Positions 25,276 through 28,139 of a stretch of DNA of 28,139 bases are shown piece after piece. Made by a program: the position numbers and the translations under genes. Position 1 is the first letter of the stretch; each line of letters starts with the position of its first letter. Under the pieces are notes generated by a model. It did not search any database. It saw only the letters and a program-made list of their open reading frames with translations, and had not been told where the DNA came from. The stretch is from a virus. Location of the stretch: positions 1 through 28,139 of the IMG/VR virus record IMGVR_UViG_3300009593_000093. One strand, written 5' to 3'.

Positions 25276-28139
25276 TTATGTTTGAATATACTTCGGAATC
25301 TGGTTTTCAAATGATGCTAATGTTTCAAATTTAAACTTACCTTCATTTGAACGAATTCCAACGTATGCCGCATTAGATGTTCCTATTCCGTCTTCAAGTA
25401 ATAATAATCCTGTAGCGGTCGAATTAATTGTACAATTTAGAAAATTGTTTGATCCATCATAAGGATTTGATAAAGATATAGTTCCTTCACTTCTTTCTAA
25501 ATCAAAATTTCTTAATGAATGCAAAGTTATAGATTGATTATTAGTACCATCACCTAATGCTCTATTCAGAGTTAAAGTTGATCCATCTATTGTTAATATC
25601 TTTGCTCTTTCTGCCGTATTAGAGGATAATGAAATAACATCATCAACCATCAAATCTATACTAAAATAAGAATTTGATGCCACTAAACTTACATTACCTG
25701 TAAATCTTCCATTTACATTAGTTGTTCCTCTTACCGTTGGTTCATGCATCTGATAATGTTGAATGTCTTCATTATCAAATTTAACTGCTACAGGATCAAG
25801 TTCATTTAATACTACAGTTTCTCCAGAACTTGTAATAAAATTATTACCATCTTCCAAAATAAAATTAAATTCTGTATCTGTGCTTATCGGTGTATTTGCA
25901 ATCAAACAAGATGAATTAATGATTTCAAGAACTTTTGTTTCTTCAGATGTCGATATTACTTTTATTCTATCGTCTATTCTAAAATCTGCTTGAAAATCTG
26001 TACCAACTCCAAAGATTGCGTTAGACTTCACATAATCAAATGAACAAGTTGTAACTGCCTCATTGTTTCGATATATACTATCCTGTAAACCAATAATTGA
26101 TGTTCCATCTTCTTCTAATACGAGATCACCTATTAAATCTCCTGTAGTTCCTTCTAATATCAAATTATATGTATCAATATCAATTGCCGCCGTATTTCCT
26201 GTAGTTGAATTAGCATTACTGGTAGTATCAAATTGACCATTACATGAATGTAAAATTAATACATTGTTGTTCGAATCATCCAATTCATGTCTTAAAACAA
26301 TTCCTTGTATTTGACCACCTGTTTCGGCACTTATTTGAGTAACTACACTATTTGCAACAAAATTAGCATTAGCACTAAAAGTAGCAGGTACGGTCATTGT
26401 CTTAGGTGATTTTAGTCCTATAATAGAAATAACATTTGCTGATGTTGATGCAACTGTTCCAGTCATGTATTTTTCTAATCTTAATTCACCATAAGAAACT
26501 TCAAAACTCTGTTCGTTATCAACGATTACTTGATCTCCTTCTTGGTATGTTGTTCGGAAATCAGTTGCTATTGGATTACTTAATGCTAATTTTTCATTAT
26601 TTTCTGTAACAAGTGTTTCACTTGCTTCGGAAATCATATATGCATTTGCAACTCCGAGCATAATATCTGAATTACCTGTTATAGTAACTGTACCTAAACT
26701 TAAATTTTGATTATCATTAAAAACAATTTTATGTTTAGGATCAGTAGAATCTTCCATTAAAAGATCATCACCATCTTCTTTTAAAGCCTTGTCTCCACCT
26801 TCAAATGATATTCTACTATCAAATCCCATATTTAATTCAACGGCATCAGGTGTAAATTCTCCAAATAATTTTGTTCCTACAGGATGTAATAATTTAAAAA
26901 TAATTTCTTGATAATCATTAAGTTGTTTATTCGCAATAAGAGAATAAGAATAATCTTGATAAAAATCACTATCAATAATTTTTTTACTTGAACTCAATTG
27001 TCCATTTTCATCAAGATATACTCCTGTTCCAGAACTGACGGCTCCAATAACTGCATTCAAAGTTGCATTGTTTGCACCAAGACCAGGTAATGTTATTTGA
27101 GGAGAAGATGTAAAACCAACACCAACGTCCTGAATCAAAACAGATTTTATAGAACCAGAACCTGCATCTTCAGCGGAAACTCCAATAACAGAATTGTTTC
27201 CCAACTCTCCGCCTGGAGAAAAAGCAACACCAGTATTTACAGATGCTATCGCACCTGAATTAGCACCCGTAACTTCTTCATTTGATATAAAATCAACAGT
27301 GGAAAAGGCATACTCATCATCAGTGGTATGAGAAAAAGGTAGTGTAAATTTTACTGAAACATTTTCATTATATGTTACTGTTCCTGTAGCAGGAGAGGCT
27401 GGAGATCCACTTACAGTATATGTAAAGGCGGTTGAATTTGCTACAGTAATAGTTGCATTACCATTATATTCTGTTTGATTTGCTCCTGAAACAGCAAGTA
27501 TTTGTCCATTTGATAATCCATGGGCACCATATGTAATTGCGGTTGCAGTTGAACTATCCCGAGTAAGACCCGTTATTCCAAAACTTAGTGTTTGATAACC
27601 ACCTGTTACATCTACACCTCCTGATGTAGGATACCAATCACACTTTGAATTATTGTTTGCACTATTAAAAAGTTCTCTAGCATCAATACCTCGTCTATAT
27701 TTTATAGTATTAACAGTTGAGGCTCCTCCGGAAACAAACTGTAAATGATAAACAGAAGGATAAGAACTTCCTAAATAAGAACTATTATTTACAAGCATAT
27801 CATTTCTTTGAGCAGTAGGTATTTTTTGTGTAACAAGAGTATCTAAAAATTTTATAGTTTTTACTCTCATTCTAGTAGGATCTTTAATAGTATCTTCTGT
27901 GGCTACAGTACCAAAAAATGTTCCTATCTTATTACCACTATTCGCATAAATTTTTTCGCCTGGATCAAAAAAATCAGTAATTGCATTTGTTGTAGCAAGA
28001 GCATCCGGATCTGAATTTAAGTTTAAAATCTGTACAGAATTTTCTGTAAATTGTGCAGTAGAAGTTTCTACAACTGATATTTTGGGAATAGCCTCATAAC
28101 CAGATCCAGTACCAGTTGTCTGTACTGTTCTAATATGTC
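25276..28139 (-). CDS. 7: Baseplate wedge protein in gp7 position, N-terminus beyond window
   Basis: The frame is open from the right edge to the TAA at 25276-25278: 954 full codons are visible and the true start lies outside. The internal ATG at 27870 is not preferred because coding sequence continues upstream (EKIYANSGNKIGTF, then EDTIKDPTRMRVKTIKF). It directly precedes gp8, as gp7 does in T4. A QDYSYSLIANKQLNDYQEII-KLLHPVGTKLFGE segment (about 26870-26960) resembles the gp7 C-terminal region of T4 (SRSYYVM...RFVHPVG). Gp7 is the central clamp of the wedge that binds gp8, gp10 and gp53. Several repeat modules lie on both sides, including a YNG module (27360-27570) and VGD-like modules (25515-25727 and 25880-26065). 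The low similarity outside the HPVG block keeps the gp7 label tentative. Confidence 0.72.
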   Translation of the reverse strand, partial: HIRTVQTTGTGSGYEAIPKISVVETSTAQFTENSVQILNLNSDPDALATTNAITDFFDPGEKIYANSGNKIGTFFGTVATEDTIKDPTRMRVKTIKFLDTLVTQKIPTAQRNDMLVNNSSYLGSSYPSVYHLQFVSGGASTVNTIKYRRGIDARELFNSANNNSKCDWYPTSGGVDVTGGYQTLSFGITGLTRDSSTATAITYGAHGLSNGQILAVSGANQTEYNGNATITVANSTAFTYTVSGSPASPATGTVTYNENVSVKFTLPFSHTTDDEYAFSTVDFISNEEVTGANSGAIASVNTGVAFSPGGELGNNSVIGVSAEDAGSGSIKSVLIQDVGVGFTSSPQITLPGLGANNATLNAVIGAVSSGTGVYLDENGQLSSSKKIIDSDFYQDYSYSLIANKQLNDYQEIIFKLLHPVGTKLFGEFTPDAVELNMGFDSRISFEGGDKALKEDGDDLLMEDSTDPKHKIVFNDNQNLSLGTVTITGNSDIMLGVANAYMISEASETLVTENNEKLALSNPIATDFRTTYQEGDQVIVDNEQSFEVSYGELRLEKYMTGTVASTSANVISIIGLKSPKTMTVPATFSANANFVANSVVTQISAETGGQIQGIVLRHELDDSNNNVLILHSCNGQFDTTSNANSTTGNTAAIDIDTYNLILEGTTGDLIGDLVLEEDGTSIIGLQDSIYRNNEAVTTCSFDYVKSNAIFGVGTDFQADFRIDDRIKVISTSEETKVLEIINSSCLIANTPISTDTEFNFILEDGNNFITSSGETVVLNELDPVAVKFDNEDIQHYQMHEPTVRGTTNVNGRFTGNVSLVASNSYFSIDLMVDDVISLSSNTAERAKILTIDGSTLTLNRALGDGTNNQSITLHSLRNFDLERSEGTISLSNPYDGSNNFLNCTINSTATGLLLLEDGIGTSNAAYVGIRSNEGKFKFETLASFENQIPKYIQT

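Noticed and set aside
25276-27870. Complete gene starting at the internal ATG at 27870
   Set aside because: The reading frame stays open from that ATG to the window edge with protein-like composition, so the ATG is internal and the gene is truncated by the window.
1-28139. tRNA genes, as often found in T4-like phages
   Set aside because: The region is almost fully coding, and no gap is long enough or shows a cloverleaf pattern.

Overview
The window is a late structural-gene block of a T4-like contractile-tailed phage (Straboviridae/Kyanoviridae-type myovirus). It is AT-rich, roughly one third G+C by eye. Gene content, order and the size of the baseplate proteins resemble marine T4-like phages of picocyanobacteria or SAR11 bacteria more than enteric T4. 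The host cannot be read from the sequence. All major genes lie on the minus strand, so the transcription order runs from high to low coordinates.

Transcription order (minus strand): a baseplate wedge protein in the gp7 position, cut by the right edge (25276-28139); gp8 (23467-25248); a 2301-residue DUF4815-type structural protein in the place of T4 gp9-gp12 (16558-23463); a 75-residue coiled-coil protein with a TTG start (16334-16561); a fibre-like protein in the fibritin position (14617-16347); neck proteins gp13 and gp14; gp15; small terminase gp16; an unrecognised 474-residue protein; large terminase gp17; tail sheath gp18; tail tube gp19; portal gp20; and a long collagen-like fibre that runs off the left edge without a stop (1-2706). 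Most neighbours overlap or are separated by fewer than 30 bases. The only sizeable gaps are those before gp20 (111 bp), gp18 (100 bp, shared with the HNH gene) and gp15 (47 bp, shared with the BppU-like gene).

Two small genes are on the plus strand: an HNH homing-endonuclease-like gene between gp17 and gp18 (7526-7948), and a BppU-N-like structural gene between gp14 and gp15 (12391-12741). Each converges on its downstream neighbour and overlaps its stop.

Six matches to the T4-type late promoter box (NATAAATA) lie in intergenic spaces. Those before gp18 and gp20 leave a short leader with a Shine-Dalgarno sequence. Those before gp8, the HNH gene and the BppU-like gene lie only 4-5 bases from the ATG, with no Shine-Dalgarno, and predict transcripts starting at or next to the start codon. 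This leaderless late class is the most unusual regulatory signal seen.

A second theme is modular growth of virion proteins. Several short beta-rich modules recur across gp7, gp8, DUF4815, gp13, gp14 and the tail sheath. They account for at least part of the extra length of these proteins over T4. The left end holds a large fibre that combines a classical proline-bearing collagen segment, long proline-poor Gly-Ser/Thr/Ala repeats and two copies of a globular DPG-G-K module.
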